Below are positions 15,171-23,573 of a stretch of DNA of 48,947 bases, piece after piece. The DNA is from Streptomyces albus subsp. albus (GTDB taxonomy: Bacteria > Actinomycetota > Actinomycetes > Streptomycetales > Streptomycetaceae). The stretch is from contig NZ_JODR01000037.1 in assembly GCF_000725885.1 (NCBI RefSeq), positions 1 to 48,947 on the forward strand. Reading direction: 5' to 3'. Each line of letters opens with the position of its first letter. Position 1 is the first letter of the stretch. The translations under genes and the position numbers were made by a program. Under the pieces are notes generated by a model. It was not told where the DNA came from and did not search any database. It saw nothing but the letters and a program-made list of their open reading frames with translations.

Positions 15171-15214
15171 AAGAGGGCTCAGGAGGCGGCCCGGAGCGTG
15201 CGTAACGTCCCCGC

Positions 15215-16159
15215 ATGAGCCCTATGAGCAGCAGCAACCCCGCGCCCGTCGGCCACGTGCCGTCCGACGTCCACTCCCTCGGATACGTCCGCGTCCGGGT
15301 CACCGACCCGGACGCCTGGCGCCGCTTCGCCTTCGACGTCGTCGGCTTCGCCGAGGGGCCCGGCGCGCGGGACGGTGCGCTGCGGCTGCGCATGGACGAG
15401 CGCCCCTACCGGCTGGAGCTGGTGCCGGGCGACACGGACCAGGTGCTGGCCACCGGCTGGGAGGTCCGCGACCACCTGGCGCTGGACCGCGTCCGCACGG
15501 CGCTGGAGAAGCACGGCACACCCGTCGAGGAGCTGGACGAGACCGCCTGCGCGGCCCGCGGCGTCCAGGCGGCGCTCGCCGCCACCGACCCCGGCGGCAC
15601 CCCGCTGGAGTTCTTCTGCGGGCCCGCGCTCGACCACTCCCCGGTGGTGACACCGTTCGCCGCCCGGTTCGTCACCGGGGGCCTGGGCCTGGGCCACGTC
15701 GTCGTCCCCGTGCACGACGCGGACACCGTCCACGCGTTCTACACCGAGGTGCTCGGTTTCGCCCCGCGCGGCCGGATGGGCGTGCCGCTCCCGCCCGAGG
15801 CGGGCGGTCCGCTGTGGGTGCGTTTCCTGTCCACCAGCCGCCGCCACCACACCCTCGCGGTGATGGGCGTCCCGGCGACCGAACCGCCCGGACTCGTCCA
15901 CATCATGGTCGAGATGGCCGCCCTGGACGACGTGGGCCGCACCCTCGACCGCGTCGCCGCACACGGCGTCCCGCTCTCCTCCACCCTGGGCCGGCACACC
16001 AACGACAAAATGGTCTCCTTCTATGTGCGCACCCCCGGCGGCTGGGACCTGGAGGTCGGCTGCGACGGACTGCTCGTGGACGAGGCCGAGTACGTCGCCG
16101 AGGAGATCACCGCCGACAGCTACTGGGGCCACGACTGGTCCGTCGGACAGCGGGGCTGA
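15215..16159 (+). CDS. VOC-family extradiol ring-cleavage dioxygenase (HsaC/BphC-like)
   Basis: A 314-residue two-domain vicinal-oxygen-chelate protein. Domain 1 is residues 10-140 (SLGYVRVRVTDPDAWRRFAFDVVGF); domain 2 carries the metal site: GLGHVVVPV, LVHIMVEM and WDLEVG supply the expected His, His, Glu ligands, and RRHHTLAVM and NDKMVSFYVRTPGGWDLEVG match the type I extradiol dioxygenase signature region. Enzymes of this type (BphC, HsaC) cleave a catecholic ring next to the two hydroxyls, using Fe(II) or Mn(II). This role fits a polycyclic or steroid-like substrate. The gene lies 10 bases upstream of the broken kstD-like gene. Confidence 0.9.
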   Translation: MSPMSSSNPAPVGHVPSDVHSLGYVRVRVTDPDAWRRFAFDVVGFAEGPGARDGALRLRMDERPYRLELVPGDTDQVLATGWEVRDHLALDRVRTALEKHGTPVEELDETACAARGVQAALAATDPGGTPLEFFCGPALDHSPVVTPFAARFVTGGLGLGHVVVPVHDADTVHAFYTEVLGFAPRGRMGVPLPPEAGGPLWVRFLSTSRRHHTLAVMGVPATEPPGLVHIMVEMAALDDVGRTLDRVAAHGVPLSSTLGRHTNDKMVSFYVRTPGGWDLEVGCDGLLVDEAEYVAEEITADSYWGHDWSVGQRG

Positions 16160-16169
16160 AGGGCGCACC

Positions 16170-17850
16170 ATGGGAACACTCGACAACCCCGGCGGCGCGC
16201 ACACCTTCGACGTCGTCGTCATCGGCTCCGGAGCGGGCGGCCTCGCCGCCGGACTCACCGCACGGCTGCGCGGCCTGTCCTCCGTCGTACTGGAGAAGAC
16301 CGCCCTGTACGGGGGAACCACCGCACTGTCCGGCGGGGCCGTCTGGATGCCCGCGAGCTTCCACCTCGCCGCCTCCGGGCTCGACGACAGCCACGCCGCC
16401 GGCCGCGCCTATCTGGACGCCACCGTCGGCGACCGGGTGCCGGCCGCCCGGAAGGAGGCGTATCTGACGCAAGGGCCCCGCATGCTGCGGGAGTTCCACG
16501 ACCGAACGGAGGTCAGATTCGTCCACACCGACGGATACAGCGACTACTACCCCGAACGGCCCGGCGGGCTGGTGCGCGGGCGTTCGGTCGAGCCGCAGGT
16601 CTTCGACCTCAACCGGCTTCCCGCCCACGAGCGCGCCCTGCTGCGGCGCGCCGCGCTGCCCACCCACGGACTCACCCTCACCTCCTACGACTTCCGATAC
16701 CTCAACATGGCCACCCGCACCTGGGCGGGCAAACGAGCCTGTGCCCGCGTCGGGCTGCGCGCCGCCAAGGCCCTGGCCACCGGCAGCCGACCGCTGTCCC
16801 TGGGCGAAGCGCTCGTCGCCCGGCTGCGCTACTCCCTCGGCGTGCACGGCGGCCACCTGTGGCTCGGCGCGCCCATGACACGGCTGCTGACGGACGAGAC
16901 CGGGCGCGTCACGGGGGTACGCGCCCGCCACGACGGCCGCGAGGTCACCTTCCACGCCCGCCGCGGCGTCGTCCTGGCCTCCGGCAGCTTCGCGCGCAAC
17001 CAGCGGCTGCGCGAGCAGCACCTGCCGGCGCCCACCCGCGCCGACTGGAGCTCCGCGCCCGAGGGCAACGACGGCGACGGCCTCCTCGAAGGGCTGCGGC
17101 TGGGTGCGGTGGCCGACCTCATGGACAAGGTGTGGGGCGCCCCCTCCGTCGTCGTCCCCGGCAACCCCGCCCCCTTCTTCCTGGTCGCCGACCGGGGCAT
17201 CCCCGGCATGATCGTCGTCGACCAGCAGGGCGACCGGTACGTCAACGAGGCCGCCCCGTACCACGAGTTCGTCGACGCCATGTACGCGCACCGGAAGAAG
17301 ACCGGCGCCGAGACGGCCCCCCTCCTGGCTGGTCCTGGACGCCCGCTCCCGGGCCCGCTACGTGTTCATGGGGCTCCTCCCGCGCCAGCCCTTCCCCCGC
17401 GAACTGACCGGCAGCGGCTTCGTGAAGAAAGCCCGCACCCTGACGGAGCTGGCCGCCCTCATGGGCGTCCCCGCCGAACGGTTCACCCGCACAGTGGACC
17501 GTTTCAACGGCTTCGCCCGGCAGGCGCACGACGCCGACTTCCAGCGCGGCTAGAGCGCCTACGACCGCTACTACGGCGACCCCACCCTGCCCAACCCCAA
17601 CCTCGCCGAGCTGTCCCGGCCGCCCTACTACGCCGTCCCCGTCGTCCCCGGCGACCTGGGCACCAAGGGCGGCCTGCGCACCGACGAACGCGCCCGTGTC
17701 CTGCGTGCGGACGGCACCGCGATCGACGGCCTCTACGCCACCGGCAACGCCTCCGCCGCCGTCATGGGCGAGACCTACCCCGGGCCCGGCGCCACGATCG
17801 GCCCCGCCATGACGTTCGCCTACGCGGCGGTCGACGACATGGCGGGCTGA
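16170..17850 (+). pseudogene. Disrupted 3-ketosteroid-delta1-dehydrogenase-like flavoprotein
   Basis: The reading begins MGTLDNPGGAHTFDVVVIGSGAGGLAAG (FAD-binding GxGxxG) and follows the KstD family closely: GGTTALSGGAVWMP, GYSDYYPERPGG, and the C-terminal [20 protein letters not shown], which holds the Tyr/Gly of the KstD active site. Two lesions break it. First, the C6 run at 17317-17322 shifts the frame; with five C the sequence reads on as APSWLVLDARSRARYVFMG. Second, in that corrected frame an in-frame TAG at 17551-17553 stands where GAG (Glu) would be expected. After it the family sequence continues to the stop at 17848-17850. An intact protein would be about 560 residues. Either real decay or sequence error explains it. 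Confidence 0.88.
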
Positions 17851-18030
17851 CCCGCCCGCGCGCATGCCGGCCGGCCACCCTCCGCCGGGAGCCGGCCGAG
17901 GCACGTTGTGGACTCGGGTGCCAAGTCCCCGCCGGTGGAGGCAACCGGCGGGAAACCTCACGGAAACAGAGCGCTCCTACGCTGACGGGACCGGCCGCCG
18001 GGCCGGCCCCGAGCAGCACTGTGAGGCCGA
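17851..18030. other. Spacer ahead of the acetyltransferase
   Basis: 180 bases without a gene. It probably holds the promoter of the acetyltransferase, and GTGAGGCC directly before the TTG start is a usable ribosome site. I see no clear operator. Confidence 0.4.
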
Positions 18031-18576
18031 TTGACCCCCATCGCCCCCGCCCTCCTGCGGCCGGCCACGCCCGCCGACCTCGGCGCCTGCGCGCGGATAT
18101 ACGCCCACTACGTGGCCGAGACGGTGATCACCTTCGACGAGGAGCCTCCGCCCCTCGCACACTGGGCGGACCGGCTCGCCCGCCTGACCGCCTGCGGACT
18201 GCCGTTCCTCGTCGCCGAGACCGCGGCCGGCGAGGTCGCCGGTTACGCCTACGCCGGGCCGTGGCGCCCCAGGGCGGCCTACCGGCACACGGTCGAGGAC
18301 ACCTGCTACCTCGCGCCCGGTCACACCGGTCGCGGACTGGGCGGCCTCCTGCTGGGGGAGCTGCTGACCCGCTCCGCCGCGGCGGGGGCACGCCAGATGA
18401 TCGCCGTCATCTCCGACGCCGGGACGGACGCCTCCGTCGCCCTCCACCACAAGCACGGCTTCCGTACCACGGGCCGCCTGAGCGCCGTCGGCCGCAAACA
18501 CGGACGCTGGATCGACACCGTGCTGATGCAGCGCGCACTGGGCGACGGAGACGACACCCGTGCCGCCACCCGCTGA
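18031..18576 (+). CDS. GNAT acetyltransferase, phosphinothricin/methionine-sulfoximine (Pat/YncA) type
   Basis: A 181-residue GNAT protein, most likely from a TTG at 18031. It follows the Pat/Bar/YncA pattern: ITFDEEPPPLAHWADRLARL, GYAYAGPWRPRAAYRHTVEDTCYLAPGHTGRGLG (acetyl-CoA loop Q/RxxGxG as TGRGLG), and LHHKHGFRTTGRLSAVGRKHGRWIDTVLMQRAL. Members acetylate the amino group of phosphinothricin, methionine sulfoximine or sulfone. In Streptomyces they are widespread detoxifying enzymes. Exact specificity cannot be decided from sequence. It is a single-gene unit, convergent with the histidine kinase. Confidence 0.9.
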   Translation: MTPIAPALLRPATPADLGACARIYAHYVAETVITFDEEPPPLAHWADRLARLTACGLPFLVAETAAGEVAGYAYAGPWRPRAAYRHTVEDTCYLAPGHTGRGLGGLLLGELLTRSAAAGARQMIAVISDAGTDASVALHHKHGFRTTGRLSAVGRKHGRWIDTVLMQRALGDGDDTRAATR

Positions 18577-18884
18577 CCCCGCCGGCTGCCGCGCCCCGCA
18601 CCGCTCACGGCGCCTGTCCGCCGGGCGGCTGTCCGCCGGGTGCCTGCACATGTGCGGCGTCCGGCAGCCGGGCGGCTGTCCGTACGCCGTCCGTACGCCG
18701 AGCCTGCCCGCCGGGCGGCTGCCGGTGTGCCGCCGGTCAGGCCACCGGGTGCCTGCCCGTATGTCGCGTCAGCCCGGCGGCCGTGCGGTCCTCTGTGTTA
18801 CGTGCGGTCCTCCGCGTGTCCCGTGCGGTTCTCCGTGTCCCTGCGGTCCTCCGGTGTATCGCGTCGGCGTCGTCAGGTGTGTCG
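18577..18884. repeat. Convergent spacer with degenerate tandem repeats
   Basis: 308 bases with no gene. The left part repeats CCGGGCGGCTGTCCG / CCGGGTGCCTGC variants. The right part has four consecutive 19-21-base units with the core GTGCGGTCCTC-TGT (18783-18801, 18802-18822, 18823-18841, 18842-18860). No terminator-like hairpin is obvious. Confidence 0.75.
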
Positions 18885-20090
18885 TCAGTGTGTCGTGTCC
18901 GGTGCCGGTGCGGCCTGCGGGGCGGCGGCCGGGGCGGTGCCGGGCCAGGGCAGTGCGGCCCGGAGCCGGAAATCGCCGTCCACCCGGCCGTGTTCGAGGG
19001 TGCCGCCCGCCAGCAGGGCCCGTTCGGCGAGTCCGATCAGTCCCTGCCCGGCGCCGGGCACCCGGGCGGAGCTGCCCGCCCCCGGGGACGGTGCCGGATT
19101 GCGGACCTCGACGGTCAGGCCCCGGCCCGCGCCGCCGCGCACGGTGACGGTGACCGGTGCGCCGGAGTCCGAGCCGTGCTTGCGCGCGTTGGTCAGTCCC
19201 TCCTGGACGATGCGGTACGCGGTACGGCCCGCGACGGCAGGGGCCGCCTCCAGGCCGCCGTCCACCTCAAGGTCGAGCCGGACATCGGCGCCGGCCTTGC
19301 GTGACTCGTCCGCCAGCCGTTCCAGGTCCGCGAGCACCGGTTGCGGCCGGTCTCCCGTCTCCGGGGCGCGCAGCACGCCGATGATCTCCCGCAGGTCCTG
19401 GAGCGCCTGGTGGGCGCTCTCCCGGATCACGCTCGCCGCCCGTGCCACCTGGTCGCGCCCGGCGTCCGGGTTGAACTCCAGCGCACCGGCGTGGACGCTC
19501 AGCAGCGACAGCCGGTGGGCCAGTACGTCGTGCATCTCCCGGGCCACGTCCTCGCGGGCTTCTCGGCGGGCGTCGGCCGCGGCCTGGTCGGCCCGTTCGC
19601 GCAGCGAGGCGATCAACTGGCGCCGCGACCGTACGTACAGGCCCCAGCCGACGGTGGCGGCCAGCAGCACGAAGTAGGTGAGGGCGGAGCCGGTGCGCGG
19701 ATCGTCCAGGTCCGGCCGGTGGGCGAGCACGAACGGCAGCGGCGCGAAGGCCAGGATCGCCACGTACCCCGTCACCCGGGGCGGTCGCCGCACCGCGACG
19801 GTGAACAGCGCGACCATGATCGGTCCCGCCATGAAGTGCGAGAACGGTTCCAGGAGCAGCAGCACGACGGCCAGCTCGACCGGCCGGCGGCGCCGGAGGA
19901 AGAGCGCGGCGCACGCCAGTCCGCCGCGCAGTTGGTCGAGCGCCAGCGCCGTCCCGGAGGTACCCGGTTCGATCACCACCTGATCGGTGCTGAGCACCAG
20001 GAAGCACGCGGCGAACAGGAACGCGCCGATGTCGACAGCCCACTCCCTGGCGTTGCGCCGCTCCGCCCCGCGGTTGTCTCCGGAACCCAT
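18885..20090 (-). CDS. Sensor histidine kinase, NarL/DesK type (HisKA_3), no partner regulator nearby
   Basis: A 401-residue kinase. Five or six hydrophobic segments fill residues 18-152. The HisKA_3 dimerisation box REMHDVLAHRLSLLSVHAG has phospho-acceptor His187, and a short HATPase domain follows (YRIVQEGLTNARKHG, GQGLIGLAERALLAGG). Kinases of this family normally sit next to a LuxR/NarL-type response regulator; none is encoded within several kilobases here, so it is an orphan or its partner lies elsewhere. The signal is unknown, and the membrane sensor has almost no extracellular loop, which suggests sensing of the membrane itself. Confidence 0.93.
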   Translation of the reverse strand: MGSGDNRGAERRNAREWAVDIGAFLFAACFLVLSTDQVVIEPGTSGTALALDQLRGGLACAALFLRRRRPVELAVVLLLLEPFSHFMAGPIMVALFTVAVRRPPRVTGYVAILAFAPLPFVLAHRPDLDDPRTGSALTYFVLLAATVGWGLYVRSRRQLIASLRERADQAAADARREAREDVAREMHDVLAHRLSLLSVHAGALEFNPDAGRDQVARAASVIRESAHQALQDLREIIGVLRAPETGDRPQPVLADLERLADESRKAGADVRLDLEVDGGLEAAPAVAGRTAYRIVQEGLTNARKHGSDSGAPVTVTVRGGAGRGLTVEVRNPAPSPGAGSSARVPGAGQGLIGLAERALLAGGTLEHGRVDGDFRLRAALPWPGTAPAAAPQAAPAPDTTH

Positions 20091-20248
20091 GCCGCGAATC
20101 TACGGCCTGCGCCGACTCCGGTGCCCGTCCCGCCGGCGCCCGGCTACTTCGGTAGGACAACGCGAGGGCACATCGTCGACTTTCGTCGCTCCGTCCGACG
20201 CCGACGCCCGATATCCCGCCCGTGGCGGCCCGGTGAGGCTCAAGGCCC
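20091..20248. other. Divergent promoter region of the kinase and a small membrane protein
   Basis: 158 bases between two divergent starts. No clear palindrome or hexamers were recognised. Confidence 0.4.
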
Positions 20249-20464
20249 ATGAAGAAGCTCCTCAACATCATCGCCTTCGTACTGATCGCCCAGGGCGCCG
20301 GCGGTATCGCGTACGCGCTCACCGGCTGGTTCGACAAGTGGGCGCTGGTCCACCGCATCGGCTTCCTCGACGGCTACGAGATCTATGTCTGCGTCGTGCT
20401 CATCGCGCTGGGCATCGCCGTGGGCGCGGCCTCGGACGCCGTCGCCGCCCGGGGCCGGGACTGA
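20249..20464 (+). CDS. Small two-helix membrane protein
   Basis: 71 residues (MKKLLNIIAFVLIAQGAGGIAYALTGWFDKWALVHRIGFL...YVCVVLIALGIAVGAASDAVAARGRD) with hydrophobic segments at about 4-25 and 45-62. No function is recognised. It is a clean ATG start with good third-position GC, and similar tiny proteins are conserved in streptomycetes. Confidence 0.75.
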   Translation: MKKLLNIIAFVLIAQGAGGIAYALTGWFDKWALVHRIGFLDGYEIYVCVVLIALGIAVGAASDAVAARGRD

Positions 20465-20578
20465 GGCCGGGACTGAAACCGGGAGCGGACGGGACGGCGG
20501 CGGGGTCGGCATACCCTGGGGCGGAGGCGTCCGGCCGCGCCCGTTCCCGTAGGTACGTATCCGACCAGGAGCAGAACC

Positions 20579-20761
20579 GTGTACTTCACCGACCGTGGCA
20601 TCGAAGAGCTGGAGAAGCGGCGCGGCGAGGAAGAGATCAGCTTCGCGTGGCTGTCCGAGCAGCTGCGCACCTTCGTCGACCTGAACCCGGACTTCGAGGT
20701 TCCGGTGGAGCGGCTGGCCACCTGGCTGGCCCGCCTGGACGACGAGGACGACGAGGACTGA
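20579..20761 (+). CDS. DUF6104-like small acidic protein
   Basis: 60 residues from a GTG (MYFTDRGIEELEKRRGEEEISFAWLSEQLRTFVDLNPDFEVPVERLATWLARLDDEDDED). It matches, from memory, the DUF6104 family, a short highly conserved streptomycete protein. CAGGAGCAG upstream is a reasonable ribosome site. The function is unknown; the length is normal for the family. Confidence 0.85.
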   Translation: MYFTDRGIEELEKRRGEEEISFAWLSEQLRTFVDLNPDFEVPVERLATWLARLDDEDDED

Positions 20762-20791
20762 GACCGGCAGGCCACCCGCGGGGAGGCTTGC

Positions 20792-20861
20792 GCATATCGC
20801 GACACACGACATATCGTGTCTTCCCAGAGACGCGATATGTCGTTGCTGCGGTATGTCGCGG
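20792..20861. promoter_or_regulatory. Four-site ATATCG operator array upstream of the DUF4097-PadR operon
   Basis: Four related sites occur in 70 bases: CATATCGCGAC (20793-20803), ACGA-CATA-TCGT (20806-20817), CGA-TATG-TCG (20833-20842) and TATGTCGCG (20852-20860). Sites 2 and 3 are exact inverted copies of CGACATATCG, and 1 and 4 are inverted relative to each other as well. Their position, 57-125 bases ahead of the DUF4097 start, and the PadR gene in the operon point to autoregulation by that PadR. Confidence 0.75.
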
Positions 20862-20916
20862 GCCCGCGCCCGGCGGTGCCCGCCCGCAGGCAGCGCCCGA
20901 GCCTGGGGAGGCCGCC

Positions 20917-21888
20917 GTGCCCGTACTCGACGACCGCTCGTGGCAGATCACCGAGCCGCGGCGGATCGACTTCGACGACCCGGTGACCGAACTGGACGTC
21001 CGGGTGGTCAGCGGGACCGTCAACGTCGTCGGCACCGACGAGCCCGTCACCCGGCTCGAGATCGGCAAGGTCGAGGGGCCGCCGCTGCATGTGCGACGGG
21101 AGGGCGGCAGACTCGTCGTCGCCTACGACGACCTGCCCTGGCGCGGCTTCCTCAACTGGCTGGACCGCACCCGCCGGCGCCGCGAGGCCGAGGTCTCGGT
21201 GCGCGTCCCCGCCGACGTCACCCTCTCCGTCGGCGTTGTGACGGCCGGCGCGGTGGTGACGGGCATGCGGGGCACCACGACGGTGGCGGGCGTCTCCGGC
21301 ACCACCACGCTCGTCGGTCTCTCGGGCCCGGTGCAGGCCGAGACGGTCTCGGGCGACGTCGAGACCAGACTGCTGTCCGGCCCGCTGCGCTTCTCCACCG
21401 TCTCCGGCGATCTGACGTGCATCGACGGCACCGGCGGTGAGATCAAGGCCGACTCGGTCAGCGGCGCCATGATCCTCGACCTGGGCGCCCCGCGCGCGGG
21501 GGAGGCCGCCGACATCCGGCTGAGCAGCGTCTCGGGAGAGGTGGCCGTCCGCCTCCCCGACGACGCGGACCTGACGGTCGAGGCCCGCACCACGGGCGGC
21601 GCCGTCTCCAGCGCCTTCGACGAACTGACGACCGGCGGCGGCTGGGGCGACCACTGGGTCGCCGGCACCCTGGGCGCCGGCCGCGGCACCCTGCGCGCCG
21701 ACAACGTCACCGGCGGTCTCGCCCTGCTGCGCCGCCCGCTCCGCGACGGCACGGACCCGGACCCGCACCCGGACGGCACCGCCACGGTCGCCGCCCACGC
21801 CGCGGACCCCGCACCGGGCGCCGGACCGTCGAGCGGCCCGCACCCACCCGAGACCCCCGGCAACCCCGACCCGGCGAAGGGCCTGTGA
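20917..21888 (+). CDS. DUF4097 family beta-helix-like protein
   Basis: 323 residues from a GTG behind GGGGAGG. The protein has the DUF4097 adhesin-like repeat pattern: alternating short strands with VSGDVETRLLSGPLRFSTVSGDLTCIDGTGGEIKADSVSGAM and SSVSGEVAVRLPDDADL, expected to fold as a right-handed beta-solenoid. There is no signal peptide, so it is likely cytoplasmic. The tail after residue 280 is proline-rich. It is followed one base later by a PadR gene; DUF4097-PadR pairs are common in Gram-positive bacteria, where they are linked to envelope stress, but the molecular role is not settled. Confidence 0.9.
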   Translation: MPVLDDRSWQITEPRRIDFDDPVTELDVRVVSGTVNVVGTDEPVTRLEIGKVEGPPLHVRREGGRLVVAYDDLPWRGFLNWLDRTRRRREAEVSVRVPADVTLSVGVVTAGAVVTGMRGTTTVAGVSGTTTLVGLSGPVQAETVSGDVETRLLSGPLRFSTVSGDLTCIDGTGGEIKADSVSGAMILDLGAPRAGEAADIRLSSVSGEVAVRLPDDADLTVEARTTGGAVSSAFDELTTGGGWGDHWVAGTLGAGRGTLRADNVTGGLALLRRPLRDGTDPDPHPDGTATVAAHAADPAPGAGPSSGPHPPETPGNPDPAKGL

Positions 21889-21889
21889 C

Positions 21890-23005
21890 ATGCCCCCTGT
21901 CTTCGCACACGGCCGACTGCGCCTGTACCTGCTGATGCTGCTGGCCGAGGCACCCCGCCACGGCTACGAGGTGATCCGCCTCCTCGAAGAGCGCTTCCAG
22001 GGCCTGTACGCGCCCTCCGCCGGCACCGTCTACCCCCGGCTGGCCAAGCTGGAGGCCGAGGGGCTGGTCAGCCACACCACCGAGGGCGGCCGGAAGGTCT
22101 ACGCGATCACCGAGGCGGGCCGCACCGAACTGGCCGGCAGACAGGCCGAACTGGCCGAGCTGGAGGTCGAGATCCGCGACTCCCTCGCCGCGCTGGCCGC
22201 GGACATCCGCGAGGACGTCAGCGGCACCGCCAGCGAACTGCGGCGTGAGATGCGCGAGGAGGCGCGCAACGCCCGAGGCCGGGCCAAGGGCGGCCGGGGC
22301 CGCTCCCGTACGGGCACCGCCACCGGCCCCGGCCCCCAGGAGCCGTCCGGCTGGGAGGACGGCTGGGAGACCGGATGGGACGGCGTCTGGCATGACAAGG
22401 AAGCCTGGCGCCGCGCCAAGGAGGAGATGCGCCGCGCCAAGGACGAATGGAAGGAACAGGCCCGCAAGGCCAAGGAGGAGGCGCAGCGCGCCCGCCGCCA
22501 GGCGAAGAAGGAACGCGAGGCCCACACCGAGGCGCTGGCCGAGGTGCAGCGCATAGCGCGCCAGGTGCAGGACCAGGTGCAGACCCGGATGCGCGCGGGC
22601 GACTGGCCCGGTGCCGTCCGGGACGGCATGTCCGAACTGGCCCGCGAAATGGGCAACCTCGGCCGCGTCACCGGCCAGACCACCGCCTGGCCGCCCTATG
22701 TGCGACCGCACCCGGCCGGTACCGACCCGGACGCGGAGGCCGAGGCACCGCTGCCCGACTCCACCGGTGACCCGGTGCGCGACCTGGAACGCCTCCTGGA
22801 CCGCTTCCGGGACGAGGTGCGGGACGCCGCCCGCGACCACGGAGTCACCGAAGCCCAGTTGCGCGAGGTCTGCCGCCATCTGTCCACCGCCTCCGCCCAC
22901 ATCGGCGTCCTCCTGCGCGCGGCCGGCGAGTCGGCGAACGGCTCCCCGGCACGGGGCGCGGAACCGGACGGCCGGAAGGAGGACACCGGCCCGGACGCCG
23001 GCTGA
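21890..23005 (+). CDS. PadR family regulator with long coiled-coil extension
   Basis: A 371-residue PadR protein, two to three times the usual size. Residues 1-85 are the winged helix (GRLRLYLLMLLAEAPRHGYEVIRLLEERF, APSAGTVYPRLAKLEAEGLV, GRKVYAITEAGRTEL). After a helical region, residues about 155-240 are a very charged, Lys/Arg/Glu/Ala-rich helix (KEAWRRAKEEMRRAKDEWKEQ...) that should form a coiled coil, followed by a linker and a final helical piece (LERLLDRFRDEVRDAARDHGVTEAQLREVCRHLSTASAHIG). It is coupled to the DUF4097 gene, and the upstream ATATCG array is its likely target. The extension may contact the DUF4097 partner or nucleic acid; this is inference. Confidence 0.92.
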   Translation: MPPVFAHGRLRLYLLMLLAEAPRHGYEVIRLLEERFQGLYAPSAGTVYPRLAKLEAEGLVSHTTEGGRKVYAITEAGRTELAGRQAELAELEVEIRDSLAALAADIREDVSGTASELRREMREEARNARGRAKGGRGRSRTGTATGPGPQEPSGWEDGWETGWDGVWHDKEAWRRAKEEMRRAKDEWKEQARKAKEEAQRARRQAKKEREAHTEALAEVQRIARQVQDQVQTRMRAGDWPGAVRDGMSELAREMGNLGRVTGQTTAWPPYVRPHPAGTDPDAEAEAPLPDSTGDPVRDLERLLDRFRDEVRDAARDHGVTEAQLREVCRHLSTASAHIGVLLRAAGESANGSPARGAEPDGRKEDTGPDAG

Positions 23006-23129
23006 CGACACGCTTCCGCTCCGGCTGCGGCGGTGACCCGGATCCATGGTCGCGCCGAGCGGGGCCGGAGAGGTTCAATGGGCCTTGCGGCAACCGGCGT
23101 TCGGGCGCCGACGGGCAGGAGGGGGACGT

Positions 23130-23573
23130 ATGGAGCGGGAGATCCGGGAGATCACACTGCCGGGCGGGGAGACGGTGCTCGCCCGGGTGCGGGTGCTGGA
23201 CGAGGAAGAGGTCCCGCCGAACGCCGACGAGTTCCAGTACGACGACGTCGGTATGCACGACCAGCTCATCGCCCGCGCCCAGCAGCTCAACGAGGTGATC
23301 AGCGGCGTCGGTTCGGCCGTGCTCGGTGCGGCCCGCGCGGCGAGACCGGACGAGGTGAGCGCCACCTTCGGCGTCGAGCTGGCCGTCAAATCCGGCAAGG
23401 CGCTCGCTGCCGTCCTCGCCGACGGTGAGGCCAAGGCATCGGTCTCCGTCACCCTCACCTGGCGCCGCGACCCGGCGACGGACGACCAGGGGCGGGACGG
23501 CACCGACCCGGGCGACGCGACGACGGGGGACGGCCCGCCCGGCGCGGCGGGCACCACCACCCAGGCCGGCTGA
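23130..23573 (+). CDS. Trypsin-co-occurring domain 1 (Trypco1, CU044_2847 family) protein
   Basis: 147 residues from an ATG behind AGGAGGGGG. The pattern VREITLPGGETVLARV...-FDDVG...-LNEVISGVGSAVLGAARAARPDEVSATFGVELAVKSGKALAAVLADGEAKASVSVTLTWRR is that of CU044_2847 / Trypco1, a small domain named for its association with trypsin-like proteins in bacterial conflict systems. It precedes a trypsin-VMAP gene on the same strand and is probably its partner, binding or regulating the protease. A hairpin directly after it suggests that it is a separate transcript. The last ~30 residues are Gly/Thr-rich and disordered. Confidence 0.88.
   Translation: MEREIREITLPGGETVLARVRVLDEEEVPPNADEFQYDDVGMHDQLIARAQQLNEVISGVGSAVLGAARAARPDEVSATFGVELAVKSGKALAAVLADGEAKASVSVTLTWRRDPATDDQGRDGTDPGDATTGDGPPGAAGTTTQAG

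Noticed and set aside
18577..18884. A CRISPR-like array in the convergent spacer
   Set aside because: Units are 19-21 bases, adjacent without unique spacers, imperfect, and there are no cas genes.
16023..19304. A 1093-codon plus-strand frame covering the kstD-like gene, the acetyltransferase and beyond
   Set aside because: After the C-run at 17317 it translates the wrong frame of the KstD C-terminus and of the acetyltransferase, giving Arg/Pro-rich sequence with no family.
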